From: Sandaracinus amylolyticus
GTDB lineage: Bacteria > Myxococcota_A > Polyangia > Polyangiales > Sandaracinaceae
Assembly: GCF_000737325.1 (NCBI RefSeq)
Contig: NZ_CP011125.1
Span: forward strand, 5,518,001-5,582,000
Length of the DNA stretch: 64,000 nucleotides
Direction of reading: 5' to 3'
In this document: positions 1-9,423 of the stretch, piece after piece
Layout: every line of letters begins with the position of its first letter
Position numbering within the stretch: position 1 is the stretch's first letter
Notes under the pieces: generated by a model
What the model saw: the letters and a program-made list of their open reading frames with translations, nothing else
Databases searched by the model: none
Told to the model about the DNA's origin: nothing
Program-made: the position numbers and the translations under genes

Positions 1-397
1 CGGCTTCGTGATGCTCGCCGAGGGCAACGTCCGCGGCGCGCTGACGCAGCTCGAGACCGCGGCGGATCGCGGGTACGCCGACGCGCTGATCGGCGTGGGC
101 GACGCGCACCGGCGGCTCAACCAGCGCGAGCAAGCGCTCTCGGCGTACGAGCGCTACCTCGAGCGCGCGCCGAACGGCAGCCGCGCGTCGATCGCGCGCC
201 GCCAGGCGGACCGACTGCGCACCGAGCTCGGCGCCAGCAGCGCTCCCGAGCCCACGCCGACGCCGCAGCCGACGCCCGAGCCGAGCGAGCCGGCGCCGGA
301 CACGACGCCGACCACCGCGCCCGACGAGCTCCCGGGACCGCGGGGCAGCACCGCGCCGCCGCCGAGCGACGTCCCCGCGATCGACTCCGAGCCCTGA
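1..397 (+). CDS. TPR-repeat protein, C-terminal part (5' end outside window)
   Basis: The reading frame is open from base 2 and ends with TGA at 395-397. The visible part begins with two helix-turn-helix units of TPR/Sel1 type (ALTQLETAADRGYADALIGVGDAHRRL, then EQALSAYERYLERAPN, about residues 10-65). A low-complexity Pro/Glu/Thr tail (repeated PTPEP-like blocks) of about 50 residues follows and looks disordered. The repeats suggest a protein-protein interaction module, but the part that would identify the family lies upstream of the window. A Val/Met near base 8 could be read as a start, but the codons before it continue in frame, so I treat this as a partial gene. Confidence 0.75.
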   Translation, partial: GFVMLAEGNVRGALTQLETAADRGYADALIGVGDAHRRLNQREQALSAYERYLERAPNGSRASIARRQADRLRTELGASSAPEPTPTPQPTPEPSEPAPDTTPTTAPDELPGPRGSTAPPPSDVPAIDSEP

Positions 398-524
398 AAC
401 GACGGCGAGACCGGGCACGCCATCGCCAGGGCGGCACCGGACACGCGGCCGAGGGCTCCCACACATTCTCCGCGCGGCCCCGGACACGCCGCCGGCGCCT
501 CCGACACGTTCTCGCGGGGCCCCC

Positions 525-692
525 GGACGCGCGGCGGAGGCCGCCCTGCGAATCCCCGGAACGCACCGGACACGCGGCGGGGGCCGCCCTGCGAATTCCA
601 GGAACGCACCGGACACGCGGCGGAGGCCGCCCTGCGAGTCCCAGGAACGCACCGGACACGCGGCGGGGGCCGCCCTGCGAATCCCAGGACGC
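525..692. repeat. 43-bp tandem repeat, four copies
   Basis: Four head-to-tail 43-bp units start at 525, 568, 611 and 654; the last is cut short and diverges near 690. Each carries a small hairpin (GGCGG, loop RGG, CCGCC) followed by a conserved CTGCGA and a GGAACGCACC end. The hairpin loop purine alternates A, G, A, G from unit to unit, so the array may have grown as an 86-bp dimer. Degenerate relatives of the GGACACG core continue upstream to about 455. The period is not a multiple of three, so this is not a repeat protein. It fills most of the 379-bp gap between the TPR gene and sppA, where I see no gene. Confidence 0.85.
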
Positions 693-761
693 GTCCCGCC
701 GAGCGTCCGGTGCCACCTCGTCGATCGATCGGGCCCGCGAGCGCTCGGGACGCGCTGGCCC

Positions 762-767
762 TACCAT
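762..767 (+). promoter_or_regulatory. -10-like hexamer TACCAT before sppA
   Basis: TACCAT lies 9 nt upstream of the sppA ATG at 777, too close for a leader carrying a ribosome-binding site. It is one of the leaderless-type -10 candidates that recur in this window. Confidence 0.45.
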
Positions 768-776
768 CGCGTTCGC

Positions 777-2528
777 ATGCGTCGCGCGCCCACCCCGCTC
801 ACCGCTCTCTTCGTCCTCGCCGCCTGCGGCGGCGATCCCGCCGCCGTCGACACCGAGACCGACGCGAACCCCGCGCGCCGCGAGCTCCGCGAGATCGTCC
901 TGCTCGCGCCGCCCTCCGAGTCGGCGCAGCCCACGTTCTTCGAGCCGCCGCAGCCCGCCCTGCGCGACGTCGTGCAGCGCATCGACGACGCGCGCACCGA
1001 CGAGCACGTCGTGTCGCTCTTCCTGCGCCTCGGCCCGATGGGCGGCGCGTGGGGCCGCATCGACGACGTCCGCGAGTCGCTCCAAGCGGTGCGCGACGCG
1101 GGCAAGCCCGTCCACTGTCACTTCGAGACGATCGACAACGCGGGCTACCTGCTCGCCGCGTCGGCGTGCGACCGGATCACCGTCACGCCCGCGGGCATGC
1201 TCGACACGGTCGGCGTCGCCGCGCAGGTCTTCTACGCGCGCTCGCTGCTCGACTCGATCGGCGTGAGCGCGGACCTGCTCCAGGTCGGCACGTTCAAGGG
1301 CGCGGCCGAGCCCTTCACGCGCCAGGACATGTCGCCCGAGATGCGCGAGTCGCTCGGCACGCTGCTCGACGATCTCCAGGCCGGCCTCGTGCAGGCGATG
1401 GTGACCGGCCGCGGCATGGACGCCGCGCACGCGCAGCAGGTGCTCGACGGCGGCCCGTACGACAGCGCGGGCGCGCTCGAGGCGCACCTCGTCGACGCGA
1501 TCGAGTACGACGACGAGGCGCGCACCCGCGCCCGCGAGGCGGGCGGCGCGACGCGCAACGTCCGCGTCCGCCTCACGCCGGAGCAGGAGGACGTCACGAT
1601 CGGCGACCTCATCGGCGCGCTCACGTCGGGCGAGCCCCCGGAGGGCGAGCCGGTCGGCCCGCACATCGTGCTCGCGTACCTCGACGGCGAGATCACCGAC
1701 GCCGAGGAGAGCGGCACCGGCACCGGTCAGTCGGGGCCCTTCGTGCGCCGCATGCGCGAGCTCGCGGAGGACGAGGACGTGAAGGCGGTCGTGCTGCGCA
1801 TCGACTCGCCCGGCGGGTCGGCGCTCGCGAGTGATCGCATGTGGCACGCGGTGCGGCGCATCGCGGGGCGCAAGCCGGTGATCGTCTCGGTCGGCGACAT
1901 GGCGGCGAGCGGCGGCTACTACATCGCGTCGGCGGGCCACGACATCGTCGCGCACCCCGGCAGCATCGTCGGCTCGATCGGCGTGGTCGGCGGCAAGGTC
2001 GACGCGTCCGCGCTGATGTCGCGCCTCGGGATCCACGCCGAGACGATCACGCGCGGCGCGCACGCGGGCTGGTCGTCGCCCTCGGCGCCGTTCACCGACG
2101 AGGAGCGCGCGGTGCTGCGGCGGATGATGGAGGGCACGTACCAGCGCTTCGTGCAGCGCGTCTCGGAGGGCCGCGAGATGCCGGCGGAGCGCGTCCTCGC
2201 GTCGGCGGAGGGCCGCATCTGGAGCGGCCGTCAGGGCCTCGAGCGCGGCCTGGTCGATCGGCTCGGCGGGCTCGGCACCGCGGTCGCGATGGCGCGCGAG
2301 CGGGCGAGCCTCCCGGAGGACACCCAGATCGTCGAGTGGCCGGCGCGGCGCACGATGATCGAGACGCTGATGCACACGATGCAGGGCGGCGATCCCGCGG
2401 AGGACGCGGCCGCGGCGCTGATGCACGCCGAGCTCGGCCCGGCGGCGGGCGCGCTGCGCTGGGCGCGCCTGCTGCGCGAGGGCCAGCCGGTCGTGCTCGC
2501 GCTGCCGATCGGGCTCGACGTGCGGTGA
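777..2528 (+). CDS. sppA: Signal peptide peptidase SppA, 67K type, predicted lipoprotein
   Basis: This is a 583-residue S49-family protease with the duplicated domain layout of long SppA, which cleaves leftover signal peptides in the membrane. The catalytic dyad is visible: Lys174 in the context TFKGAAEPFTRQDMSPE, as in E. coli SppA where the Lys comes from the N-terminal half, and Ser378 in DMAASGGYYIASA. The spacing of 204 residues is close to the 200 of E. coli. RIDSPGGSALASD is the usual motif before the Ser. The N-terminus (MRRAPTPLTALFVLAAC, Cys17) reads as a lipobox rather than the usual transmembrane anchor, so I infer a lipoprotein form. The ATG at 777 is supported by this signal and by the -10-like TACCAT upstream. 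Confidence 0.9.
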   Translation: MRRAPTPLTALFVLAACGGDPAAVDTETDANPARRELREIVLLAPPSESAQPTFFEPPQPALRDVVQRIDDARTDEHVVSLFLRLGPMGGAWGRIDDVRESLQAVRDAGKPVHCHFETIDNAGYLLAASACDRITVTPAGMLDTVGVAAQVFYARSLLDSIGVSADLLQVGTFKGAAEPFTRQDMSPEMRESLGTLLDDLQAGLVQAMVTGRGMDAAHAQQVLDGGPYDSAGALEAHLVDAIEYDDEARTRAREAGGATRNVRVRLTPEQEDVTIGDLIGALTSGEPPEGEPVGPHIVLAYLDGEITDAEESGTGTGQSGPFVRRMRELAEDEDVKAVVLRIDSPGGSALASDRMWHAVRRIAGRKPVIVSVGDMAASGGYYIASAGHDIVAHPGSIVGSIGVVGGKVDASALMSRLGIHAETITRGAHAGWSSPSAPFTDEERAVLRRMMEGTYQRFVQRVSEGREMPAERVLASAEGRIWSGRQGLERGLVDRLGGLGTAVAMARERASLPEDTQIVEWPARRTMIETLMHTMQGGDPAEDAAAALMHAELGPAAGALRWARLLREGQPVVLALPIGLDVR

Positions 2529-2590
2529 CGGACGCGCCGGGCGCGGCGGAGGCCGGGCGCGAAAGCCCCTTCTCCCCTGGCGCTCGGTGA

Positions 2591-2596
2591 TAGAGT
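2591..2596 (+). promoter_or_regulatory. -10-like hexamer TAGAGT before the 2,012-residue TPR gene
   Basis: TAGAGT ends 7 nt before the GTG at 2604. No ribosome-binding site fits in that space, so the transcript is probably leaderless. It supports the GTG start. Confidence 0.5.
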
Positions 2597-2603
2597 CGCG
2601 CGC

Positions 2604-5600
2604 GTGACGGAGGTCTGGGCGCCATCGCCGAGCCCCATCGCGCGCTTCCTCCTCGAGCTCGACGAGCGGGGCGCCGAGGGCGCGGTCGAGGTCGGAGAGC
2701 GCACGGTGGTGCTGCGGCGCGGCCGCGTGGTCGACGTGCGACGTGCGCCCGGCGATCCCTCGCTCCACGAGTTCCTGGCGAAGACGGGGCGCATCCGCGA
2801 GGAGGAGCGCGCCGCGCTCGGACGCCTCTCGGCGGACCCCGATCGCCTGCCCGAGGGCTCGACGCTGCTCTCGCACGACGCGCTCGCGGAGACGCTGCGC
2901 GCGCTCTGGCTCGACCGCCTGGTGCGCGGCATGGCGAAGGCGGAGAGCGAAGGTCGCGCGGTCCCGCCGCTGCGCCCCGAGGCGCCTCCGCCCCACGTCG
3001 CCGCCGAGGCATCGCTCGTCCCGCTGGTGCTCGACGCGCTCGAGCGGCGCGCCGCCGAGGGCGACGCCGAGCAGGTCGGCGCGCGCGCGACGCATCGCCT
3101 CGAGTGGCTCCAGGGCCCGCACACGGCGCGCGCGCGCCGCTGGGCAGGGCTCGACGCGGCCGAGAAGAGCGCGAAGGAGCCGCGCATCGCCGCGTTCCTG
3201 ATGAGCGCGCCCGCGGCCGCGTCGCGCATCGCCGCGCTGGTCCGCGCCGGGCTCGCGCGCGTCGTCACGCCGGGCGCGAGCGCGCCTGCGCCCGCCCGCC
3301 GACTCCCCTCGCTGCCCGCGCCTGCGCCCGCGCCCGAGGCCGTTTCGATCCGCCCCGGCAACCTGTCGATCCCGCCGGCGCGCAGCGCGTCGATCCCGCC
3401 GCCGCGCCCCGCCGCGGTGCAGCTCTCGCCGGGCGCGGCCCAGGCGTTCGCGCAGATCGAGACGTTCGACCTCACGCTGCCCGAGCTCCCGCCCGCGACG
3501 CGCGCGCTCGACGACGCGCTCGATCCACTGGAGCGCGAGATCGCGGTGCTCGAGGAGTCGGGCGCGCCGGCCGTCGAGCGCGCCGCGGCGTGGCGCGCGG
3601 CCGCCGAGACCTGGCTCGAGCGCTACGCGAGCGTCGAGGAGCGCGAGCGCGCGCTGCGCGAGGCCGCCGCCGCGCTCGCCGAGGATCCCGAGACGCTGCT
3701 CGCCGCGGCCGACGCGTGCGCCGCGTGCGCGCACACCGACCTCGCGCTCGCGTACGGACGCGCCGCGGTCGGCGCCGCCGGCGAGGGGCCGCGCCGCGAC
3801 GACGTGCTGATCGCGTACGCGCTCCTCGCGCGCCGCATCGGTCGCACCCAGGTCGCGCTCTCCGCGCTGCGCGCCGCGTCGGGCGGGGCACGCGCCGCGG
3901 ATGCGCGCGCGATCACCGCGTCGATCGTGATCGCCCAGGGACGTCCCGCCGACGCCGCGGACGAGCTGCTCGGCGCGGCGACGCAGCTCGGCGAGAGCGA
4001 CCCCGAGGGCGCCGCGTACCTCGTCGGGTGGGCGTGGTCGATCACGCCCGGCCACGAGCGCGCCGCCGACGCGATGGCGGCGTGGCACGCCGCGGCCCAG
4101 CGCGGTCCCGCGATCATCGCGCTGCGCGCGGACGCCGCCCGTCGCGCGAGCGAGCCCGACGTGCGGAGGCGCCTCCGCCTCGAGGCCGCGGAGCGCGCCG
4201 AGATGGACGAGCGCCCGCTGCTCGCCGCCGAGATGCTGCTGCGCGCGCTCGACGACGAGCCCGAGCTCGAGGTGCTCTACGAGCCGCTCGACGTCGACCT
4301 CGAGGCCGCGGGCGCGCTGGTCGAGCGCGCGGTCGTGCTCGAAGAGCTCGCGACGGTGTGCCCGCCCGAGGCGCGCCTCTCCTGGCTCACGCGCGCGGCC
4401 GACGCGCGCCTCGAGATCCCGGGCGACGGCAGCTGGGAGCTCGAGCTGCGCATCCGCTGCCTCGAGGTCGAGCCGACCGACGAGGGCGCCCGCGCCGCGA
4501 TCCGACAGCAAGCCGAGGCCGCCGCCGATCCGATGCTGCTCGCCGACGCGCTGGAGCGGGCGATCCGCGCGTCGGGCTGGACGTCGGACGCCGCGCGCGC
4601 CGCGGCGCTCGAGGACCTCGCGCGCATCGCGGACGACGTGACCCACGAGCCGCTGCGCGCGGCGTGGGCGCGCTCGGTGGCGGCGGCGCTCGGCGGCGAG
4701 CCGATGTCGAAGGCGCGCGCGCGATTCGAGAGCACGATGCGCCCCGCGATGGCGCGCGCCGCGGAGCTCGATCGCCTCTCGCGCCAGGGCGAGCGCGCCG
4801 AGCGGCGCGACGCGACCCGCGGGCTCGCCGCGATCCTCGCGCAGGACCCGGAGCGTCGCGAGCGCGCGATCTCGCTGCTCGCGGGCATGATCGACGAGGG
4901 CTGGGACGACGGCGCGGGAGATCTCCTGGAGCGCATCCTCACGCTGCGCGGCGACGTCCCGGGGCGCATCCAGGTGCTCGAGCAGCGCGTCGAGCACGAG
5001 GGCCGGCGCATCGAGCGCGTGCGGCGCCTCCTCCGCATCGCGGGGCTCGAGGCGGTGCGCGGCGATCACCGCGCCGCCGCGCGCGCCTGCCTGCGCGTGC
5101 TGAACGAGGTGCCCGGGCACCGCGAGGCGATCGTCCGGCTGCGCCGCGCCGCGTCGCGCCTGGGCGACGACGCCTTGGTGCGCGATGCGCTCGCCCGCGA
5201 GTCGCGCCTCGCGCTCGCTCCGCCCGAGCGCGCTCGGGCTCTCACCGCGCTCGCCGCGCGCTGCGAGTCGGCCGGCGATCGCGAGGGCGCGCGCGTCGCC
5301 GCGATCGACGCGCTGCTCGCCGATCCCGAGGCCGCGGAGGCCGCGCTGATCCTCGCGCGCCGGCTCGCGACCGATCGTGGCAGCGCGCCGCCCGACGCGA
5401 TCGCCCGCGCGCGCGCGCTCGTCGGCGACCTGCCGCCGCTGCTCGCCGCCGCGGTCCGCGCCGCGCCGCGCGAGCACGATCGCCTCGACGCGATCGAGCG
5501 ATGGGCGCGCCTCGCGACGTACCAGGCCGAGCCCTGGCGCGACGCGCTGCAGGTCGCGCTCGAGCAGGGCGAGATCGATCTCGTGGTGCGCGCCGTCGAG

Positions 5601-8600
5601 GCCCTCACGCGCGATCCGCGCTGCGAGCCTGCGAGCATCGGCCCGATCGCGGACGCGCTCTCCGCGCTCGACGCGCGCGGCGCCGTCGAGCGCGCCGCGG
5701 CCCTCGCCGTCAGCAGCGCCGATCGCTTCGGCGAGGCCGGCGTCCCGCTCCGCGAGATCGCGAGCGCGCTCGCGCAGCGCGCCGGCTCGCCGATCTTCGT
5801 GATCGCCGCGCTGGAGCGGCGCCTCGCCGCGTCGAGCGACGAGGACGCGATCGCGACGCTGCGCGAGATCGCGGCCCAGCACGCGCGCGGCGGCGACGTG
5901 GCGGGCGAGGCGCGCGCGCTCCTCCGCGTGCTGGCGCGCGTGCCGCGCGACGAGCCGTCGATCACCCGCCTCGCCGAGATCTACGCGAGCACCGGCGAGC
6001 ACGACCGGCTGATGGCGGCGCTCGCGCTGCGCGTCGCCGAGGGCGCGACCGACGACGAGCGCTTCGAGGGGCGCCTCGCGCTCGCCGCCGCGAGCATGCA
6101 GGTGCTCGGTGATCCCTCGGCCGCGGAGTCGTTCGCGCGCGCCGCGCTCGAGGAGCTGCCGCCGGTCGCCGACGAGCCTGCGCTGCAGCGCGTCGCGAAG
6201 ACCGCGGGCGTGCTGGTCGCGATCGACTGCCCCGAGGCTGGCGTCGCGGTGATGCGCGACGAGGCGCGCCGCGCCGAGGGCGCGTGGGCGGGACGCCTCT
6301 GGGAGCGCGCCGCCGCGCGCGCCGCCCGCCACGCGGGCGACGTCGCGCTCGCGATCCAGCTGATCCACGAGGGCCTGCGCGCGGTGCCGGGCCACGGCGC
6401 GCTGCTCGTCGCGTTCGAGCAGCTCGCGCTCGAACGCCAGGACGTCGAGGACGCCAAGCGCACGTACGACGAGCTGATCACCCACGCGATGGGCGCGAGC
6501 GGACGGCGCGCCCTGCTCTATCGCCGCGCGCGCTGGCTCGAGCGCGCGGGCGCGGAGCGCGACGCGCTCGAGGCGTACCTCGAGGCCGCGCGTCACGCCG
6601 CGAGCAGCGGCGTCATCCTCACCGCGGTCGAGCGCCTGGCGCGCGCCACCGGTGACCTCGACGCGCTCGCGCGCGGCCTGCTCGTGCTCGCGGAGAACGC
6701 GCCGCACCCGATGGTGCGCCTCTCCATGATCCGACGCGCCGCGACGCTGCTGGACCAGGAGATCGGCCGTCCCGAGCACGCCTGGGAGGTGCTCTTCCCG
6801 GTGTGGAAGGAGACCGGCCTCAGCGAGCTCGAGGAGGAGCTCGGGCGGCTCGGCGCGCGCATGGGCGAGGCCTCGGCCGAGCTCGGTGAGCGCGCGTTCG
6901 GCGAGCTCTTCGGCGAGCTCGCGCGGCGCGCCGACGAGGCGTGGATGGCCGACGAGAAGGCCCGCCTCACGATGAAGGCCGCGCGCCTGCACGCCCTCGC
7001 GCGCGGCGATCTCGCGCGCGCCGAGCAGCTCGCGGACGAGGCCCTCGCCGCGCTGCGCGCCGAGGAGCCCGAGCCTTCGAAGATCGCGGGGGTGCTCGCC
7101 GAGCTCGCGAGCTGGCTGCGCCGCGATCCCCGCCGTCGCGAGGACGCCCGCGCGAAGGTGCGCGAGGCGCTCGAGGCCGACCCGACCAGCGACGACGCCA
7201 AGCGCGTCGCCGCCGAGCTCGGCGTCGCGGCGCCTTCGGGCCCGGCGTCGCTCGCCTCCGCGGTGTCGGTGATCGCGCATCCCGCGCCGTCCGAGCTGCC
7301 CGCGCCGGTGCCGAGCTACGCGACCTCGCCGTCGTACGCGCCGAGCCCGTCGCCCCCGTCGCGCGCGTCGACGCCCGAGCGCGCGCGCCCGGTCTCCAGC
7401 GCGAACGGCCACGCCGCGCCCTCGCCTTCGCTGCGCCCGTCGCGCCCGCCGGTCGCGCTGCCCGAGCCCGACGAGGAGGAGCCCGCCGAGCCCGGCGATC
7501 GCCCGTCGCGCATGGATCTCTGGCTCCCCGCGCCGCCCTCGCTGCCGCCCGCGCCCGGCGGGCCCTCGCCGATCGCGATGCCGGTCTCCGAGGACGAGCC
7601 GCTCGACGACGACGCGCTCGACGATCTCGAGGCGCGCGCCCGCGCGCTCGCCGCGAGCGACGACGATCTCCTCGAGGCCGCCGCGCTCTTGCGCGCCGCG
7701 CTCGTGATCGATCCCGGTCGTGCCGCCGCGATCGAGCTGCTCGGCGAGATCGCGACGCGCGCCGGCGCGCGCGGCGCGGCGTACGTCGCGCACGCCGTCC
7801 TCTCGGCGTTCGATCCGCGCCGCAGCGCGCCCGCGATCCAGGCGCTCGATGCGCGCTCGCTCGCCGACGCGCGCGGCACGCTGCTGCGCAACCCCGCGCA
7901 CGAGAGCGCACGGCGGCTGCTCGCGCTCGTGTGGGAGTCGGCGCTGCCGCTCTTCCGGGTGTCGCTCCAGCAGCTCGGGATCCTCGGCACCGATCGCGTC
8001 GGGCCGCACACCGGCTCGGGCATCGGGCGCGCGCTCGCCGCGACGCTCGATGCGCTGCCCGAGGGCGACGACGTGACGCTCTTCGCGACGCGCGGCGCGG
8101 GAACCGGCGTGGTGCCGATCCGCACCCATCCTCCGGCCGTCCTCGTCGGCGCCGACGCGCCGGGCGACGATCGCTCGCTGCGCTTCCTGCTCGGCCGCGC
8201 GATCGAGCTCGCGCGCCCCGAGCACGTGCTGCTCGCGACGCTCTCCGACGACGAGGGCCGGACGCTCTACGCCGCGCTGCGCGCCGCGTTCGGTCCCGCC
8301 GAGGGCGCGCAGGTCGCGCGCGAAGCGGCGGCGCTCGCGTCGCAGCTCTGGCGCACGATCCCGACGCGCAACCAGCGCGACGTGCGCGAGCTGCTGCTCG
8401 ACTCGGAGAGCACGCTCGACTGGGACGCGCAGCGCGCGTCGGTGCTCGGCGGCGCGGCGCGCGCCGGGCTCGTCGCGTCGGGCGACGTGCGCGCGTCGAT
8501 CGCGGCGCTGCGCGCGCTCGAGGCTCAGCAGAGCGGGACGCGCCCGCCGAGCGCGCTCGAGGACGCGGTCGCCGAGTCGGGCGCGCTCGCGGACCTGCTG

Positions 8601-8642
8601 CGCTTCGCGTTCGGCGACGCGTTCATCGGCGCGCTGCGTTGA
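2604..8642 (+). CDS. Giant TPR scaffold protein with DUF4388/PATAN-like N-terminus
   Basis: This is a 2,012-residue soluble protein. Residues 10-110 resemble a DUF4388 (PatA N-terminal-like) domain: a short GAVEVGERTVVLRRGRVVDVR strand set, then helices with a GxLLSHDAL element. A Pro-rich linker covers about 230-280. From about 290 to 1545 there are almost continuous Ala/Glu/Arg-rich helical repeats of TPR type, some clear (for example ERGYxxALxAYLEAARHA-like units). A second disordered Pro/Ser linker follows at about 1545-1665. A compact C-terminal domain of about 340 residues (FRVSLQQLGILGTDRVGPHTG) is unfamiliar to me. No signal peptide or membrane segment is present, so it is probably a cytoplasmic assembly or signalling scaffold; partners cannot be inferred. 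The GTG start is set by the -10-like hexamer 7 nt upstream. Confidence 0.75.
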   Translation: MTEVWAPSPSPIARFLLELDERGAEGAVEVGERTVVLRRGRVVDVRRAPGDPSLHEFLAKTGRIREEERAALGRLSADPDRLPEGSTLLSHDALAETLRALWLDRLVRGMAKAESEGRAVPPLRPEAPPPHVAAEASLVPLVLDALERRAAEGDAEQVGARATHRLEWLQGPHTARARRWAGLDAAEKSAKEPRIAAFLMSAPAAASRIAALVRAGLARVVTPGASAPAPARRLPSLPAPAPAPEAVSIRPGNLSIPPARSASIPPPRPAAVQLSPGAAQAFAQIETFDLTLPELPPATRALDDALDPLEREIAVLEESGAPAVERAAAWRAAAETWLERYASVEERERALREAAAALAEDPETLLAAADACAACAHTDLALAYGRAAVGAAGEGPRRDDVLIAYALLARRIGRTQVALSALRAASGGARAADARAITASIVIAQGRPADAADELLGAATQLGESDPEGAAYLVGWAWSITPGHERAADAMAAWHAAAQRGPAIIALRADAARRASEPDVRRRLRLEAAERAEMDERPLLAAEMLLRALDDEPELEVLYEPLDVDLEAAGALVERAVVLEELATVCPPEARLSWLTRAADARLEIPGDGSWELELRIRCLEVEPTDEGARAAIRQQAEAAADPMLLADALERAIRASGWTSDAARAAALEDLARIADDVTHEPLRAAWARSVAAALGGEPMSKARARFESTMRPAMARAAELDRLSRQGERAERRDATRGLAAILAQDPERRERAISLLAGMIDEGWDDGAGDLLERILTLRGDVPGRIQVLEQRVEHEGRRIERVRRLLRIAGLEAVRGDHRAAARACLRVLNEVPGHREAIVRLRRAASRLGDDALVRDALARESRLALAPPERARALTALAARCESAGDREGARVAAIDALLADPEAAEAALILARRLATDRGSAPPDAIARARALVGDLPPLLAAAVRAAPREHDRLDAIERWARLATYQAEPWRDALQVALEQGEIDLVVRAVEALTRDPRCEPASIGPIADALSALDARGAVERAAALAVSSADRFGEAGVPLREIASALAQRAGSPIFVIAALERRLAASSDEDAIATLREIAAQHARGGDVAGEARALLRVLARVPRDEPSITRLAEIYASTGEHDRLMAALALRVAEGATDDERFEGRLALAAASMQVLGDPSAAESFARAALEELPPVADEPALQRVAKTAGVLVAIDCPEAGVAVMRDEARRAEGAWAGRLWERAAARAARHAGDVALAIQLIHEGLRAVPGHGALLVAFEQLALERQDVEDAKRTYDELITHAMGASGRRALLYRRARWLERAGAERDALEAYLEAARHAASSGVILTAVERLARATGDLDALARGLLVLAENAPHPMVRLSMIRRAATLLDQEIGRPEHAWEVLFPVWKETGLSELEEELGRLGARMGEASAELGERAFGELFGELARRADEAWMADEKARLTMKAARLHALARGDLARAEQLADEALAALRAEEPEPSKIAGVLAELASWLRRDPRRREDARAKVREALEADPTSDDAKRVAAELGVAAPSGPASLASAVSVIAHPAPSELPAPVPSYATSPSYAPSPSPPSRASTPERARPVSSANGHAAPSPSLRPSRPPVALPEPDEEEPAEPGDRPSRMDLWLPAPPSLPPAPGGPSPIAMPVSEDEPLDDDALDDLEARARALAASDDDLLEAAALLRAALVIDPGRAAAIELLGEIATRAGARGAAYVAHAVLSAFDPRRSAPAIQALDARSLADARGTLLRNPAHESARRLLALVWESALPLFRVSLQQLGILGTDRVGPHTGSGIGRALAATLDALPEGDDVTLFATRGAGTGVVPIRTHPPAVLVGADAPGDDRSLRFLLGRAIELARPEHVLLATLSDDEGRTLYAALRAAFGPAEGAQVAREAAALASQLWRTIPTRNQRDVRELLLDSESTLDWDAQRASVLGGAARAGLVASGDVRASIAALRALEAQQSGTRPPSALEDAVAESGALADLLRFAFGDAFIGALR

Positions 8643-8647
8643 TCGCT

Positions 8648-8662
8648 GCAGCGCCGCGCTGC
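8648..8662. terminator. Small hairpin between convergent genes
   Basis: GCAGCG and CGCTGC are separated by CCG, inside the 24-bp gap between two convergent stop codons. It is symmetric and could serve both strands. There is no T-run, so it is only a candidate. Confidence 0.3.
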
Positions 8663-8666
8663 GCGT

Positions 8667-9362
8667 TCAGGGCCCGCACGCCGCCGCGGCGGCGCTGACC
8701 GCGTCCTGCCCCGGACGGCACGACGGCACGTTGATCGGCATGCTCATCTCGTCGAGCTGGCACTGGAAGAGGCAGCCGTCGCACAGCGAGACGACCATCT
8801 GGAACTCGGCGGTCGTCTGCGTCGAGTCGCCGGACGTCGTCCCCGTCAGCTGGACCTGCGCGACGATCGTCCCGGTCCGGCCCTGGAGCGCGTCGCCGTA
8901 GATGCTCGGGATCACCTCGACCGTCACCGCGCCACGACCGTACTCGGTCGCGTCGGCCGCGGACGGCACGTAGCCGCTCGCCGGCACCCGGAAGCGCGTC
9001 GGCAGGTCGCCGAGATCCAGCGGCGAGCCGTCGATCGCCTCGAGCGAGACCTCCGCTTCCTCGACGAAGAACGAGTTCGGGTCCGCCATGATCGGGAAGT
9101 CCGAGCGGCCGAGGTTCAAGAACCGGTTCACGACCTGGAAGCTCGCGGCGTAGCGGATCCCGCCGGGCCGAATCGCGTTGAACAGCGGCGACGTGTCGAG
9201 GGTCGGGCTCGCCAGGAACGTCGGGTCGGTGCCCGGGTCGAGCGTGCACATCGCGGCGTCGCTGAACGCGAGCACGCCCTCGATCTCGATCCCCGGGTTC
9301 GATTCGGCGCAGCCGGCGAGCGCGAGCAGAAGAGCGAGGAACGACCCAACCCTGGCGTGCAT
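8667..9362 (-). CDS. Predicted lipoprotein of unknown function
   Basis: The protein has 231 residues. The N-terminus MHARVGSFLALLLALAGC is a lipoprotein signal with the lipobox LAGC. The mature part is beta-rich with a short Cys cluster near the C-terminus (LCDGCLFQC, then CRPGQD and ACGP), which would form disulfides in the periplasm. I do not recognise the family. A longer frame runs 12 codons upstream, but the ATG at 9362 gives a proper signal peptide and has a TACGCT -10-like hexamer 6 nt before it, so I chose it. The gene lies downstream of the 84-bp repeat array and is convergent with the giant TPR gene. Confidence 0.7.
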   Translation of the reverse strand: MHARVGSFLALLLALAGCAESNPGIEIEGVLAFSDAAMCTLDPGTDPTFLASPTLDTSPLFNAIRPGGIRYAASFQVVNRFLNLGRSDFPIMADPNSFFVEEAEVSLEAIDGSPLDLGDLPTRFRVPASGYVPSAADATEYGRGAVTVEVIPSIYGDALQGRTGTIVAQVQLTGTTSGDSTQTTAEFQMVVSLCDGCLFQCQLDEMSMPINVPSCRPGQDAVSAAAAACGP

Positions 9363-9368
9363 GGATCC

Positions 9369-9374
9369 AGCGTA
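9369..9374 (-). promoter_or_regulatory. -10-like hexamer TACGCT before the 231-residue lipoprotein
   Basis: Reading the minus strand, TACGCT lies 6 nt before the ATG at 9362. It gives this gene its own promoter just after the 84-bp repeat array and implies a leaderless message. Confidence 0.45.
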
Positions 9375-9423
9375 CGCCCGGCGCCGCGGCGCAGCCAAAT
9401 TGCAGTCGAAGGCGGGTCCCTAC

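Noticed and set aside
117-8225. A 2,702-codon open frame on the minus strand
   Set aside because: Its product is Arg/Ala/Asp/Gly-rich with no domain. It is the antisense shadow of sppA and the giant TPR gene caused by extreme GC at codon position 3.
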